Below, piece by piece: positions 53,165 to 62,902 of a stretch of DNA of 64,000 nt. A program made the translations under genes and the position numbers. The first letter of the stretch is position 1. The number at the start of each line of letters is the position of its first letter. The notes beneath the pieces are model-generated. The model was not told the origin of the DNA. It did no database searches and worked only from the letters and a program-made list of their open reading frames with translations. The stretch covers positions 62,001 to 126,000 of the forward strand of contig NZ_JALKAH010000004.1 in NCBI RefSeq assembly GCF_023015625.1, in the 5' to 3' direction. This stretch comes from Yoonia sp. F2084L (GTDB lineage: Bacteria; Pseudomonadota; Alphaproteobacteria; Rhodobacterales; Rhodobacteraceae).

Positions 53165-55291
53165 CTAACTGCGCGTTTCGCGGATTATGCCCAAAATATC
53201 CTGCGCCGCTTTGGGGATATTCGTGCCGGGCCCAAAGATCGCCTTCACACCGCTGTCATAAAGGAACTGATAGTCCTGCTGCGGAATAACCCCGCCGCAG
53301 ATCACGATGATATCGTCGGCACCCGCATCCTTCAAGGCTGCCACCAGCTTAGGCGCGAGCGTCTTATGCCCTGCCGCCTGTGAACTAATCCCGATCACAT
53401 GCACATCATTGTCGATGGCATCCTGAGCGGCCTCAGCGGGCGTCTGGAAAAGCGGCCCCACATCCACGTCAAAACCGATGTCTGCAAAGGCAGTCGCAAT
53501 CACTTTCGCGCCCCGATCATGCCCGTCCTGCCCCATTTTCACGACCAACATGCGGGGGCGACGTCCCTCTTCCTCGGCGAACTTCTCGACCGAGGCCTGA
53601 ATCGCCGCGAACCCTTCGTCGCCTTCATAAGCTGCGCCATAGACGCCGGCCAAAGTCTTGACCTCGGCCCGGTGCCGTCCGAATGCCTTTTCCATTGCCA
53701 TGCTAATCTCTCCGACTGTGGCGCGGGCGTGGGACGCCTCGACCGCTGCCTCCAACAGGTTGCCGCCTTCGTTTGCGCGGCGGGTGAGTTCTGTTAGCGC
53801 CGCTTCGCAGGCCGCATCATCGCGGGCGGCTTTGGTTGCTTCCAGACGTGCGATCTGCGACAGGCGGACCGCGTCATTGTCGATGTCCAGAATGTCGATC
53901 GGGTCTTCACTGTCCTTGCGGTATTTGTTGACACCGACAACCACCTCGGTCCCGCGATCAATCCCCGCCTGACGCTTCGCCGCCGTTTCCTCAATCCGCA
54001 GCTTGGGCATGCCAGAGGCGACCGCCTTGGTCATGCCGCCCAACTCTTCCACCTCTTCGATCAGCGCCCAAGCCGCCTCGGCCAACTCATGCGTCAGGTT
54101 CTCTACGTAGTAAGAGCCCGCCAGCGGATCGACGACATTTGTCACGCCGGTTTCTTCTTGCAAGATCAACTGGGTGTTCCGTGCTATCCGCGCACTGAAT
54201 TCGGTGGGCAGCGCAATTGCCTCGTCCAGCGCATTGGTGTGCAACGACTGGGTGCCGCCCAGAACCGCGCTCATTGCCTCATAGGCGGTGCGGATGACGT
54301 TGTTATAGGGGTCCTGTTCCTGCAACGACACGCCAGAGGTCTGGCAATGGGTGCGCAACATGGACGACTTGGGGTTCTTTGGTTCAAATTCTGCCATGAT
54401 CCGCGACCACAGCAGGCGGGCAGCGCGCAGCTTGGCGGCCTCCATGAAGAAGTTCATGCCGATGGCGAAAAAGAACGACAGACGGCCTGCAAACTGATCG
54501 ACATCCATGCCCCGCGCAATCGCGGTGCGTACGTATTCGCGGCCATCGGCGAGCGTATAGGCCAGCTCTTGCACCAAATTCGCGCCCGCCTCTTGCATAT
54601 GGTAGCCGCTAATCGAAATCGAGTTGAATTTTGGCATCTCTTCGGTCGTATATTCGATAATATCCGCAATGATCCGCATCGACGGTTCCGGCGGATAGAC
54701 ATAGGTATTGCGCACCATGAACTCCTTCAGAATGTCGTTCTGAATGGTGCCGGACAGCACATTGCGCGGATGTCCCTGTTCTTCACCAGCGACGATGAAA
54801 TTAGCAAGGATCGGGATGACCGCGCCATTCATCGTCATGGAAACACTGACTTTATCCAACGGAATACCGTCAAAGAGGATTTTCATATCCTCGACGCTAT
54901 CAATCGCCACGCCAGCCTTTCCGACATCGCCCTCGACCCGGGGATGGTCGCTGTCATAGCCACGATGGGTCGCCAGATCGAAGGCCACCGAAACACCCTG
55001 CTGGCCTGCCGCCAGTGCCTTGCGATAAAACGCATTCGATTCTTCGGCCGTTGAAAACCCCGCATATTGCCGGATCGTCCACGGGCGGCCTGCGTACATC
55101 GTGGCCTTCACACCGCGCGTAAACGGGGCCTGTCCGGGAATACCACCCATATGCGGCAATCCGTCCGTTTCCTCTGCGGTATAAAGCGGCTGGACCGGGA
55201 TGCCTTCAAGCGTATCCCATGTCAGCGCCTCCAAAGGCTTGCCACGCAGCTCTTTGCGGGCAATTTCTTCCCATGTTTTCTTGTCAGACAT
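53165..55291 (-). CDS. scpA: Methylmalonyl-CoA mutase (single-chain)
   Basis: This adenosylcobalamin enzyme converts (R)-methylmalonyl-CoA to succinyl-CoA, the last step of propionyl-CoA assimilation. The 708 residues contain the substrate-binding barrel ([53 protein letters not shown]) and the C-terminal cobalamin domain with DGHDRGAKV (lower-axial His). Start at ATG 55291 after GGAGG; 17 further upstream codons are in frame. It lies 1.1 kb from pccA on the same strand. The symbol follows scpA/mutA/bhbA usage. Confidence 0.95.
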   Translation of the reverse strand: MSDKKTWEEIARKELRGKPLEALTWDTLEGIPVQPLYTAEETDGLPHMGGIPGQAPFTRGVKATMYAGRPWTIRQYAGFSTAEESNAFYRKALAAGQQGVSVAFDLATHRGYDSDHPRVEGDVGKAGVAIDSVEDMKILFDGIPLDKVSVSMTMNGAVIPILANFIVAGEEQGHPRNVLSGTIQNDILKEFMVRNTYVYPPEPSMRIIADIIEYTTEEMPKFNSISISGYHMQEAGANLVQELAYTLADGREYVRTAIARGMDVDQFAGRLSFFFAIGMNFFMEAAKLRAARLLWSRIMAEFEPKNPKSSMLRTHCQTSGVSLQEQDPYNNVIRTAYEAMSAVLGGTQSLHTNALDEAIALPTEFSARIARNTQLILQEETGVTNVVDPLAGSYYVENLTHELAEAAWALIEEVEELGGMTKAVASGMPKLRIEETAAKRQAGIDRGTEVVVGVNKYRKDSEDPIDILDIDNDAVRLSQIARLEATKAARDDAACEAALTELTRRANEGGNLLEAAVEASHARATVGEISMAMEKAFGRHRAEVKTLAGVYGAAYEGDEGFAAIQASVEKFAEEEGRRPRMLVVKMGQDGHDRGAKVIATAFADIGFDVDVGPLFQTPAEAAQDAIDNDVHVIGISSQAAGHKTLAPKLVAALKDAGADDIIVICGGVIPQQDYQFLYDSGVKAIFGPGTNIPKAAQDILGIIRETRS

Positions 55292-55392
55292 TGGCACCTC
55301 CGGCAGGGGTTGGATGGGGTAACACGCATTTGTTTGCGGCAAATGACACTTGCCCCTTAGCTTTTGCGAAATGGGCCTCTATATCCAAAGGC

Positions 55393-55854
55393 ATGAAGTT
55401 ACTTGTAAACATCGCGCTTGTCGCACTGATCGCTTTTCCGGCAACGGCAGAAGAGAAAACCGTTATTGAACGCTGGGAAGAAGACCGCACACAGATCTTT
55501 GATGGATCCGAGATTGTTCTGGACGATCTCAATTGGATTGCCCGACCGCTGGTGATTTTTGCGGACACACCCAATGATCCGCGATTCCAGCAACAAATGG
55601 ATTTGTTGCTGACTGGAATTGATCGGCTGGCAGAACGCGACGTGATCGTGATCACAGACACGGACCCAGAGACAATGTCAGACCTGCGCACCACGCTGCG
55701 ACCGCGCGGATACATGATGGCGCTTGTTGGCAAAGACGGGCGCGTGGCCCTGCGTAAACCCAGCCCATACAGCGTGCGAGAGCTGTCACGATCCATCGAC
55801 AAGATGCCATTGCGGCAGCAAGAGATATCGGATCGACGGTTGCTAGGGCAGTAA
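55393..55854 (+). CDS. DUF4174 secreted protein
   Basis: A 153-residue protein with a signal peptide (LLVNIALVALIAFPATA). The mature chain DDLNWIARPLVIFADTPNDPRFQQQMDLL, then VIVITDTDPETMSDLRTTLRPRGYMMALVGKDGRVALRKPSPYSVRELSRSIDKMPLRQQEI matches DUF4174, a thioredoxin-fold family whose members lack the CxxC. Function unknown. It is divergent from the mutase; 461 bp in length against a 58-codon longer open frame rejected for lack of signal. Confidence 0.8.
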   Translation: MKLLVNIALVALIAFPATAEEKTVIERWEEDRTQIFDGSEIVLDDLNWIARPLVIFADTPNDPRFQQQMDLLLTGIDRLAERDVIVITDTDPETMSDLRTTLRPRGYMMALVGKDGRVALRKPSPYSVRELSRSIDKMPLRQQEISDRRLLGQ

Positions 55855-55882
55855 GCCCGCATCGGAGTGGGAAGCGACCGTT

Positions 55883-56437
55883 TCACCAGAATTTCCAACC
55901 CGGCTTTTGCCGCCCCATCTCACCAGCGAGCGCTGTGAACGGCAATTCGTGGATACTATCGTAGTAAAAGCCCGTTAGCGTCGCAAAGACCGCGGATGCC
56001 AATGCGAAATGATCCTGTTCGATGTCCGCGCGCTCAGCGTCAGGAAAGTCCTTCAAGAAACGTTCAATCGTTGCCTTTCTGACCTCATCAAGATCAAACG
56101 GCAGATCGCCATCGACACCCAGCCCTTCTTCGTCGCCACCGACGCTCCAAGTGCATCGGCCATCGCTATAGTTTCGGGTAAACGCGGCCATGACGGTTTC
56201 GTTGATATCAAGGACCATGAACGGAACGGCCTTTGATATCTTTTCATAATCAGGTTCGGCCGTCCCTTTCGTCAGCCGCCAGTTCCGCCAGACAAAATAA
56301 TGCGCGCCGTCGGAAGCGCCGGATAGCATCGTCTCATTGTGCGTATCGGGTTCTGTGGTCTCCGAAATGCCCGCAGCAGCCAAAAAGCTGTTCTTGTCCT
56401 CTTGGGCACAGGCCGTAATGGCAATTGAGAACCCCAC
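55883..56437 (-). CDS. Conserved protein, function unknown
   Basis: The 184 residues start at GTG right after the pccA stop (TAG-GTG). The N-terminus GFSIAITACAQEDKNSF resembles a lipoprotein or weak signal, with Cys10 as a possible lipidation site, so a secreted lipoprotein is possible. Central WRNWRLTKGTAEPDYEKISKAVPFMVLDIN and the WSVGGDEEGLGVDGDLPFDL region are strongly charged. No known domain recognised. Cotranscribed with pccA. Confidence 0.55.
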   Translation of the reverse strand: MGFSIAITACAQEDKNSFLAAAGISETTEPDTHNETMLSGASDGAHYFVWRNWRLTKGTAEPDYEKISKAVPFMVLDINETVMAAFTRNYSDGRCTWSVGGDEEGLGVDGDLPFDLDEVRKATIERFLKDFPDAERADIEQDHFALASAVFATLTGFYYDSIHELPFTALAGEMGRQKPGWKFW

Positions 56438-58435
56438 CTATTCAAACTCCATGATCACTTCGTCCACCGCAAGGCTGTCGCCCGCACCGGCATTGATCAT
56501 TTTGACGGTGCCTTTGCGTTCGGCGCGCAAAATGTTTTCCATCTTCATCGCTTCTATGGTGCACAGCGCCTGACCTTCCTGCACCTCATCACCCTCGGAG
56601 ACGTCGATTTTGACAATCAATCCCGGCATCGGGCACAGCAGGTATTTCGAGGTATCGGGCGGTAGCTTCTCGGGCATCAGTGCCGCCAGTTCTGCCTGAC
56701 GCGGCGTGCGTACATGCACCTTCAGGTCCGCACCCCGATAGCGCACGCGGAAACCACCCGAAATCTTACCGATCTTGAGCACCAAAGGTGCACCATCCAC
56801 CATCAGACGGGCCAGCGGATCACCGGGGGCCCAATCACTTTCGACCCGCAGGCTTTGGCCACCGATTGACACGTCCGCACCGGATCTATCCGCAGTAATG
56901 GTCACATCGTGCGACGCGCCTTGCAGGGTCACCACCCAATCATCGCCCACGTGGCGTTCGTGGTTGTCCATGCGTCCCGAAATCCGTGTGCGGCGGATTT
57001 CGGCAACACGATGCATCGCGGCGGCGGCAGCGGCAATGCGTTGGCAGGCGCTCTCATCCAAGGTCACGCCTTCGAAACCATCGGGATACTCTTCCTCGAT
57101 AAAGGCCGTCGTCATCTTGCCACTTGTAAACTTGGGGTGATCATAGACGGCGGCGAGAAACGGCAAGTTGTGCCCGATCCCTTCCAACTCAAACCCGTCC
57201 AACGCTAAACGCATCTCCTCAATCGCCGTTGCACGGTCCGGGGCCCATGTGCAAAGCTTGGCGATCATCGGATCGTAATACATGCTGATCTCGCCGCCCT
57301 CAAACACGCCGGTGTCATTGCGCACAGCGCGTGTCGGTGTGGCTTCCTCCATCGGAGGACGATAGCGGGTCAAACGCCCGATCGAGGGCAAAAAGCCGCG
57401 ATACGGGTCTTCGGCATAAAGGCGGCTTTCCATCGCCCAACCGTTGATCTTAAGATCGTCTTGCGCAAACGGCAGCTTTTCACCCGCCGCTACGCGGATC
57501 ATCTGCTCCACCAGATCAACGCCAGTGATCAGTTCGGTCACAGGGTGTTCGACCTGCAGGCGCGTGTTCATTTCAAGGAAATAGAAGTTGCGGTCGCCAT
57601 CGACGATGAATTCAACCGTACCTGCGCTGGTGTAGCCCACGGCTTGGGCCAGTGCGACCGACTGTTCACCCATTGCCTTGCGGGTGGCCTCATCCAAAAA
57701 CGGACTTGGTGCCTCTTCAATGACCTTCTGGTTCCGGCGCTGGATCGAGCACTCGCGCTCATGCAGGTAAACCGCGTTGCCATGACCATCCGCAAGCACC
57801 TGAATTTCGATGTGGCGTGGCTGGGTGACGAATTTCTCGATAAAGATACGGTCGTCGCCGAACGAACTGGCCGCTTCGTTCTTGGACGACTGAAAACCCT
57901 CACGCGCCTCATCATCGTTCCAGGCGATACGCATCCCCTTGCCGCCGCCACCCGCAGAGGCTTTGATCATCACCGGATAACCGACCTCATTGGAAATCTT
58001 GACCGCATCTTCGGCGTCCTCAATCAGCCCCATGTATCCGGGGACAGTGGACACATCGGCCTCTTGGGCAATCTTTTTTGAGGTGATCTTGTCACCCATC
58101 TTCTCAATCGCGCCCTTTGGGGGGCCGATAAAGGCGACGCCAGCGGCATTGAGCGCATCTGCAAACTTGGGGTTTTCGGACAAAAAACCATAGCCGGGAT
58201 GCACGGCCTCAGCACCTGTCTGCTTGATCGCCGCCATCACCTTGTCGATCACGATGTAGGATTCGTTGGCAGGGGGCGGGCCGATGTGCACCGCCTCATC
58301 CGCCATTTTCACATGCAGCGCATTGCGATCCGCATCCGAATAAATCGCGACCGTTTTGATCCCCATCTTGCGGGCGGTCTTGATGACACGGCAGGCGATT
58401 TCGCCACGGTTGGCAATCAGGATTTTCTTGAACAT
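56438..58435 (-). CDS. pccA: Propionyl-CoA carboxylase biotin-containing subunit
   Basis: PccA carboxylates its own biotin and passes CO2 to propionyl-CoA on PccB. The 665 residues have a biotin carboxylase domain (KILIANRGEIACRVIKTARKMG; ATP loop KASAGGGGKGM; EMNTRLQVEHPVTE), a BT linker region, and a C-terminal biotinyl domain with AMKM (biotin Lys631). Length and motifs fit the acyl-CoA carboxylase alpha chain. An unknown small gene follows with no gap, and small secreted-protein genes separate it from pccB. Confidence 0.95.
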   Translation of the reverse strand: MFKKILIANRGEIACRVIKTARKMGIKTVAIYSDADRNALHVKMADEAVHIGPPPANESYIVIDKVMAAIKQTGAEAVHPGYGFLSENPKFADALNAAGVAFIGPPKGAIEKMGDKITSKKIAQEADVSTVPGYMGLIEDAEDAVKISNEVGYPVMIKASAGGGGKGMRIAWNDDEAREGFQSSKNEAASSFGDDRIFIEKFVTQPRHIEIQVLADGHGNAVYLHERECSIQRRNQKVIEEAPSPFLDEATRKAMGEQSVALAQAVGYTSAGTVEFIVDGDRNFYFLEMNTRLQVEHPVTELITGVDLVEQMIRVAAGEKLPFAQDDLKINGWAMESRLYAEDPYRGFLPSIGRLTRYRPPMEEATPTRAVRNDTGVFEGGEISMYYDPMIAKLCTWAPDRATAIEEMRLALDGFELEGIGHNLPFLAAVYDHPKFTSGKMTTAFIEEEYPDGFEGVTLDESACQRIAAAAAAMHRVAEIRRTRISGRMDNHERHVGDDWVVTLQGASHDVTITADRSGADVSIGGQSLRVESDWAPGDPLARLMVDGAPLVLKIGKISGGFRVRYRGADLKVHVRTPRQAELAALMPEKLPPDTSKYLLCPMPGLIVKIDVSEGDEVQEGQALCTIEAMKMENILRAERKGTVKMINAGAGDSLAVDEVIMEFE

Positions 58436-58458
58436 GAGCTTTCGTCCCCAAAACGCAA

Positions 58459-58490
58459 AACCGCCGCCGAGGCAGAACCCCGACGGCGGT
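58459..58490 (-). terminator. Intrinsic terminator of the glycine-zipper lipoprotein gene
   Basis: On the minus strand ACCGCCG pairs with CGGCGGT around a long loop and continues into TTTTGCGTTTT. It lies 45 bp past the stop of the lipoprotein gene and upstream of pccA, so it separates the two transcripts. Confidence 0.6.
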
Positions 58491-58534
58491 CTTTATTCAT
58501 TGTACGCCCAAGATCGTGGGCGCGATTGTCTAAC

Positions 58535-58741
58535 TTAGCGGCAGCCGTTGATGCCTGCGTCGTCGCAAAGCACGCCTGCGGCTGCACCGGCAAGCATTGT
58601 GCCTGTACGGTCTGTGCCAAGTACTTCTGCGGCAACAAGGCCTGCGCCTGCGCCTGCGACGCCACGCTCTGCGTCACCTTCGAGGCAACCTGCCAAACCA
58701 AATACTGCCACTGTCGCAAGGATGATTGATGTCTTTTGCAT
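58535..58741 (-). CDS. Small glycine-zipper lipoprotein
   Basis: A 68-residue protein with a lipobox signal (TVAVFGLAGC, anchor Cys19). The mature 49 residues contain RGVAGAGAGLVAAEVLGTDRTGTMLAGAAAGVLCDDAG, a glycine-zipper pattern with GxxxG-like repeats as in YMGG-type proteins, plus two further Cys. Such proteins sit in or on the outer membrane. Function unknown; a terminator isolates it from pccA. Confidence 0.75.
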   Translation of the reverse strand: MQKTSIILATVAVFGLAGCLEGDAERGVAGAGAGLVAAEVLGTDRTGTMLAGAAAGVLCDDAGINGCR

Positions 58742-59078
58742 AATCTTACGCCTATCGTTGTTTTATAAGTCGCCCCACAATTGGTGCGAACTGCACCCTG
58801 ATGAATAGCAATTCCGGCTTGATATCCAATATCACTTGTCTTTTTTTCAACAGACCGGCGGAAAACCGTTATCGGCCTGCTTGGTGAGTAAGCAGGCCGA
58901 TCAGGGGAAGGGTAACGGTATAGAGAATTTGCAGAAGAACGATTGCTGGAACGCCCCTCTACATTATTGACATTGTACCAAGTCATAGTCTCTGAAAAGC
59001 TTTGTTGCGATCTTGTAGCAAAGTAAGCGATTTCCCGCTTAGATTGTTTCCCAAGCATCAGTTGCACCACAGATCGGG
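58742..59078. other. Non-coding stretch with a strong two-layer stem-loop
   Basis: Within this 337-bp stretch without a gene, ATCGGCCTGCTT (58871-58882) and AAGCAGGCCGAT (58890-58901) form a perfect 12-bp stem with a 7-nt loop. Outside it ACCGTT (58865-58870) pairs with AACGGT (58914-58919), making a second, outer stem. A T-run (CTTTTTTT) lies 25 bp upstream on the plus strand. A small RNA or a structured leader is possible; no promoter was recognised with confidence. Confidence 0.55.
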
Positions 59079-59450
59079 TCATGCGCCATCCCCAAATATC
59101 TCGGGAAAGCTCTGCCGTGCCACTGCGACGTCAATCTGCAACATCGCCTCATAGCTGGCGGGATCGAATGGATCTTCTGCCGCAATAACCTCGCGACCAA
59201 AAAGCCAGCTCAGCCGTCCAGCATCCAGATTGCCGCGCACGAAAGGTTCGTCGCCAAAGTGTTCCCACAGTGCCTGCATAAAACCGGCATCAGCGCGCTT
59301 GTCCGGCGGACGTCTGTCAGGATAGCGGATACGTTCAGTCAGCGGCGTCGCCCCACCTTTGTTGGCCCGGCGCAACACGAACTGAAAATCAGTCCCTGGC
59401 AGCCGCCCCGGAAAACCGCGATGTTTATCCATGTAAGGAAGGTTAGCCAT
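59079..59450 (-). CDS. Conserved protein, function unknown
   Basis: A 123-residue protein starting at ATG 59450 behind GGGGGCG (ATG 59462 is also in frame). Sequence: YMDKHRGFPGRLPGTDFQFVLRRANKGGATPLTERIRYPDRRPPDKR, then GFMQALWEHFGDEPFVRGNLDAGRLSWLFGREVIAAEDPFDP and a C-terminal ARQSFPEIFG. It has no signal peptide or membrane segment. Codon use resembles the neighbours. It lies in the stretch between pccA and pccB on the same strand. No family recognised. Confidence 0.6.
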   Translation of the reverse strand: MANLPYMDKHRGFPGRLPGTDFQFVLRRANKGGATPLTERIRYPDRRPPDKRADAGFMQALWEHFGDEPFVRGNLDAGRLSWLFGREVIAAEDPFDPASYEAMLQIDVAVARQSFPEIFGDGA

Positions 59451-59515
59451 GCACGCCCCCATATTGCGGACGGGCGGGTTGGACGGGCCCGAAAGCCCGC
59501 CCAAAAAAGCAATCG

Positions 59516-59659
59516 TTAGTAAACCAGCTGGTCGTAATGCACCTGCTGTTGTGCGGCTGCGTCTGACGTAATTTGCAGCGGCGCACGGTCTTGGCTGCCC
59601 GACACAGCAACAAGCGCCATGAGCGCTGCAACCGTGAAAGCCAAAAGTCCTTGTACCAT
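59516..59659 (-). CDS. Small membrane or exported peptide (47 residues)
   Basis: Translation starts at ATG 59659 with GAGGCAGG upstream. The product is MVQGLLAFTVAALMALVAVSG followed by QDRAPLQITSDAAAQQQVHYDQLVY, ending TAA. The first 20 residues are a hydrophobic helix and the rest is polar, so it is an exported or single-span protein. It is too short for many gene callers. Support is the ribosome site and clean boundaries; homology not checked. Confidence 0.5.
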   Translation of the reverse strand: MVQGLLAFTVAALMALVAVSGSQDRAPLQITSDAAAQQQVHYDQLVY

Positions 59660-59935
59660 TCTACTTGCCTGCCTCTTGTTGTGCAGGGTTGTCGGCGATC
59701 TACGCCGCCTTGACCCATTGAGAGCGCGATATCCACTTCGCGTGAGAGTAAGATAGGCAAAAACGCTTTGTTCTCAAAGGGCTCCAAGGCGGACTGCGCG
59801 TAATGTTGCAACAATGACTCAAGCGCTGGGCGCTTTACTGCGCAGCCGTCCATATTTTGGGCAAAACTCAAAATGCGCTCCAAATGTAGTGGCACACAGC
59901 GACGCAATGCGCGGCTTTATGATCACAGAGCCTGA

Positions 59936-61465
59936 TCAAAGCGGAATGTTGTCGTGCTTTTTCCACGGCGTCGTGACTTGCTTTGTCCGCAAAGACGCAA
60001 ATGCACGGCACACCCGTTTGCGCGTTGAGTGCGGCATGATCACCTCGTCAATCACGCCTTTTTCGGCCGCAACAAACGGGTTGGCAAAGCGGTCTTCGTA
60101 ATCCTGCGTGTGCTGGGCAAGCTTTTCAGGATCGTTCAGGTCGGCCCGGTGAATAATCTCGGTAGCACCCTTGGCACCCATCACCGCAATCTCGGATGTG
60201 GGCCATGCATAGTTGAAATCGCCAGCCAGATGCTTGGACGCCATCACGACATATGCACCACCATAAGCCTTGCGCGTGATCACGGTGACCTTGGGCACTG
60301 TCGCCTCACCATAGGCATAAAGCAGTTTCGCACCGTGTTTAATGACGCCTGCGTATTCCTGGCTGGTGCCGGGCAGGAAGCCGGGCACATCAACAAGCGT
60401 CAGTAGTGGAATTTCGAACGCATCGCAGAACCGCACAAACCGCGCCGCCTTGCGCGACGCATCAATGTCGAGACACCCCGCCAGCACCATCGGTTGATTG
60501 GCCACCACACCAACGGTAGAGCCTTCCATGCGGATAAATCCGGTCAGGATGTTTTTTGCGAACTCCTCTTGAATCTCATAAAAATCACCTTCATCCGCCA
60601 GCTTGGTGATCAGCTCTTTCATATCGTACGGCATGTTCGGGTTGTCAGGGACCAGCGTATCAAGGCTTTCCTCAACCCGGTTCACATCGTCAAAGAAAGG
60701 CCGCACCGGCGCCTTTTGCCGGTTGTTCAGCGGCAGGAAATCAATCAGACGGCGCGCCTCGGCCAAAGCCTCAACATCGTTTTCAAAGGCACCATCAGCC
60801 ACCGAGGATTTCTTGGTATGCGTCCCGGCGCCACCCAATTCTTCAGCCGTCACATGTTCGTTCGTCACCGTTTTGACCACATCCGGACCCGTGACAAACA
60901 TGTAAGAACTGTCTTTGACCATAAAGATAAAGTCAGTCATCGCTGGGGAATAGACCGCACCACCTGCACAAGGTCCCATGATCAGGCTGATTTGCGGCAC
61001 AACACCAGAGGCGGTGATATTGCGCTGAAAGATTTCACCGTAAGCGGCAAGGCTGGCAACGCCTTCCTGAATGCGCGCGCCACCACTGTCATTGATCCCG
61101 ATGATCGGCGCGCCGTTTTGCACCGCCATATCCATAATCTTGCAGATCTTCTGGCCGTGGGTTTCGGACACCGAACCGCCCATAACGGTAAAATCCTGCG
61201 CAAAGACATAGACCAAACGCCCGTTGATCGTACCCCAACCAGTGACCACACCGTCACCTGCGGGGCGGTCTTTCTCCATCCCAAAGTCAGTGCAGCGGTG
61301 GGCGACGAACATATCGAATTCCTCGAATGATCCATCATCGAGCAGCAATTCAATCCGCTCGCGCGCGGTCAGCTTGCCTTTGCTATGCTGTGCCGCGATC
61401 CGTTTTTCGCCACCGCCCAGGCGGGCCGCCTCGCGCCGCGTTTCCAGTTCTTGCAAAACGTCCAT
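59936..61465 (-). CDS. pccB: Propionyl-CoA carboxylase carboxyltransferase subunit
   Basis: PccB transfers carboxyl from biotin to propionyl-CoA, giving methylmalonyl-CoA. The 509 residues match the usual 510. Features: [28 protein letters not shown] at the start, [58 protein letters not shown] (oxyanion region), [12 protein letters not shown] and [29 protein letters not shown]. Start chosen at ATG 61465 with AGGGGG upstream; ATG 61498 is in frame. Divergent from the exporter gene, with a PccR-type operator between them. Confidence 0.96.
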   Translation of the reverse strand: MDVLQELETRREAARLGGGEKRIAAQHSKGKLTARERIELLLDDGSFEEFDMFVAHRCTDFGMEKDRPAGDGVVTGWGTINGRLVYVFAQDFTVMGGSVSETHGQKICKIMDMAVQNGAPIIGINDSGGARIQEGVASLAAYGEIFQRNITASGVVPQISLIMGPCAGGAVYSPAMTDFIFMVKDSSYMFVTGPDVVKTVTNEHVTAEELGGAGTHTKKSSVADGAFENDVEALAEARRLIDFLPLNNRQKAPVRPFFDDVNRVEESLDTLVPDNPNMPYDMKELITKLADEGDFYEIQEEFAKNILTGFIRMEGSTVGVVANQPMVLAGCLDIDASRKAARFVRFCDAFEIPLLTLVDVPGFLPGTSQEYAGVIKHGAKLLYAYGEATVPKVTVITRKAYGGAYVVMASKHLAGDFNYAWPTSEIAVMGAKGATEIIHRADLNDPEKLAQHTQDYEDRFANPFVAAEKGVIDEVIMPHSTRKRVCRAFASLRTKQVTTPWKKHDNIPL

Positions 61466-61537
61466 CAGATCGCCCCCTGCCAATTGGTCCCCCTGCATAG
61501 CGTGGTGCGGCGGCGGAAAGAAGCAGTAATAGGCATA

Positions 61538-61587
61538 TTTGCAAAATTACTGGTTTGCAGATTTATAATTTTGCAAATCTGCAAACC
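61538..61587. promoter_or_regulatory. Putative PccR/ScfR operator between pccB and the exporter
   Basis: GGTTTGCAGATTT (61552-61564) and AAATCTGCAAACC (61575-61587) form a perfect 13-bp inverted repeat with a 10-bp spacer. TTTGCAAA occurs at 61538-61545 and again at 61570-61577. TTTGC-type elements are the sites reported for ScfR regulators such as PccR of Rhodobacter sphaeroides at its pccB promoter. The site is 17 bp before the exporter ATG and 73 bp before pccB. Confidence 0.75.
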
Positions 61588-61603
61588 CGAACACAATACA
61601 GCA

Positions 61604-62851
61604 ATGGACAAGCCCTCGCCCGAGGCATACATCTTGAAAATGACCACTCTCCCCTTCATCCGATTTCTTGATCGCACGACGCCCCCACACATCGTGACGC
61701 TGGTGTTGATCACAGGCATGTCGGCGATGAGCATGTCGATTTTCCTGCCATCACTGTCTGCGATGACCACGTATTTCGATACCGATTACGCAATCATGCA
61801 GATCTCGCTCTCTGGCTATCTGGCCGCAACAGCGGTGCTACAGGTCTTCATCGGCCCAATTTCTGACCGATACGGGCGGCGTATTCTGGTGCTTGGGTCT
61901 TTGTCGATCTTTGTGCTGGCGTCGATTGGCGCGCTGTTTGCAACGACGGTCGAAGTGTTCCTTTTCTTCCGTATCCTGCAAGCCGCAGTCGCCACATCAA
62001 TGGCATTGGGACGCGCCATCGTGCGCGATATCGTCCCGCAGGACGAGGCGGCATCAATGATCGGCTACGTCACGATGGGCATGGCGCTGGTCCCGATGGT
62101 CGGCCCGATGATCGGTGGTGGGTTAGAGCAGGCCTTTGGCTGGCAGGCGACTTTTGTGTTTTTGGCAGCGACCGGGCTTGCCACGCTCGCGTTGGTTTAT
62201 CTTGATCTGGGCGAAACCGTGAAAGGTGATGGCACCAGCTTTCGCGATCAACTCAAGACTTATCCAGAACTGTTCCGCTCACCACGTTTCTGGGGTTACG
62301 TGCTTTGCGCTGCCTTCGGATCGGGCGCGTTTTTTGCTTTGCTGGGTGGCACGTCCTTTGTCGCCAGCGATATCTTTGGGCTGTCACCATTATGGAGCGG
62401 CATCGCCCTTGGCGCGCCTGCCATCGGATACGCGTTCGGCAACTATCTGTCCGGGCGCTTCTCGGTCAAAGTCGGCATTAACCGCATGGCCATGATTGGC
62501 ACCGCAATTACCATTTTGGGCCTTGGTTTGTCTGCGCTGCTGACGCTGGCTGGGGTGAACCATCCACTGAACTTCTTTGGCTTTTGCGTCTTTCTGGGCC
62601 TGGGCAACGGGGTGATGCTGCCCAATGTCATGGCGGGCTCTATCTCGGTGCGCCCGCATCTTGCTGGCACGGCAAGCGGTCTGAGTGGTGCGATTATGAT
62701 TGGCGGCGGTGCGGCGCTGTCACAGTTTGCGGGCAGCATCCTGACGATTGAAACCGGCACCATGCCTTTGCAGTTGATTATGCTGGGTACATCTGTCCTT
62801 GCGTTTCTGTCGGTCCTCTTCGTCATATGGCGCGAAAAGCGGATCGCTTGA
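61604..62851 (+). CDS. Multidrug exporter-type MFS (Bcr/CflA-like)
   Basis: The protein (415 residues from this start) has twelve membrane segments and the 12-TM drug/H+ antiporter motif GPISDRYGRR (motif A) after SMSIFLPSLSAM, a typical Bcr/CflA opening. Start is unsure: ATG 61604 lacks a clear ribosome site, and ATG 61640 has GAGG 14 nt upstream. It is divergent from pccB and 51 bp before the regulator gene, so it probably belongs to the same regulon. Substrate unknown. Confidence 0.85.
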   Translation: MDKPSPEAYILKMTTLPFIRFLDRTTPPHIVTLVLITGMSAMSMSIFLPSLSAMTTYFDTDYAIMQISLSGYLAATAVLQVFIGPISDRYGRRILVLGSLSIFVLASIGALFATTVEVFLFFRILQAAVATSMALGRAIVRDIVPQDEAASMIGYVTMGMALVPMVGPMIGGGLEQAFGWQATFVFLAATGLATLALVYLDLGETVKGDGTSFRDQLKTYPELFRSPRFWGYVLCAAFGSGAFFALLGGTSFVASDIFGLSPLWSGIALGAPAIGYAFGNYLSGRFSVKVGINRMAMIGTAITILGLGLSALLTLAGVNHPLNFFGFCVFLGLGNGVMLPNVMAGSISVRPHLAGTASGLSGAIMIGGGAALSQFAGSILTIETGTMPLQLIMLGTSVLAFLSVLFVIWREKRIA

Positions 62852-62857
62852 CGCCCT

Positions 62858-62895
62858 CTTTGCAGCGGCTAATGTCACATAGCAAATCTGCAAAG
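62858..62895. promoter_or_regulatory. Second ScfR-type site upstream of the regulator gene
   Basis: CTTTGCAG (62858-62865) and CTGCAAAG (62888-62895) form an inverted repeat with a 22-bp gap. The right half extends to GCAAATCTGCAAA, identical to 13 bases of the pccB-exporter operator. It ends 7 bp before the regulator ATG, which points to autoregulation. Confidence 0.65.
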
Positions 62896-62902
62896 GTGGG
62901 AT

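Noticed and set aside
54089..55054. Open frame of 321 codons on the plus strand
   Set aside because: Antisense to the methylmalonyl-CoA mutase, which carries clear catalytic motifs.
58417..59082. Open frame of 221 codons on the minus strand covering the structured gap
   Set aside because: Passes through the lipoprotein gene in another frame and through the 12-bp hairpin; sequence is Ser/Gln-rich without any pattern.
59470..59510. GC-rich hairpin next to an A-run
   Set aside because: The A/T run is on the wrong side of the hairpin for transcription of the minus-strand genes, and no plus-strand gene ends here.
59443..59907. Open frame of 154 codons on the minus strand
   Set aside because: Overlaps the better-supported 47-residue gene in another frame and ends in nonsense-like Arg-rich sequence.
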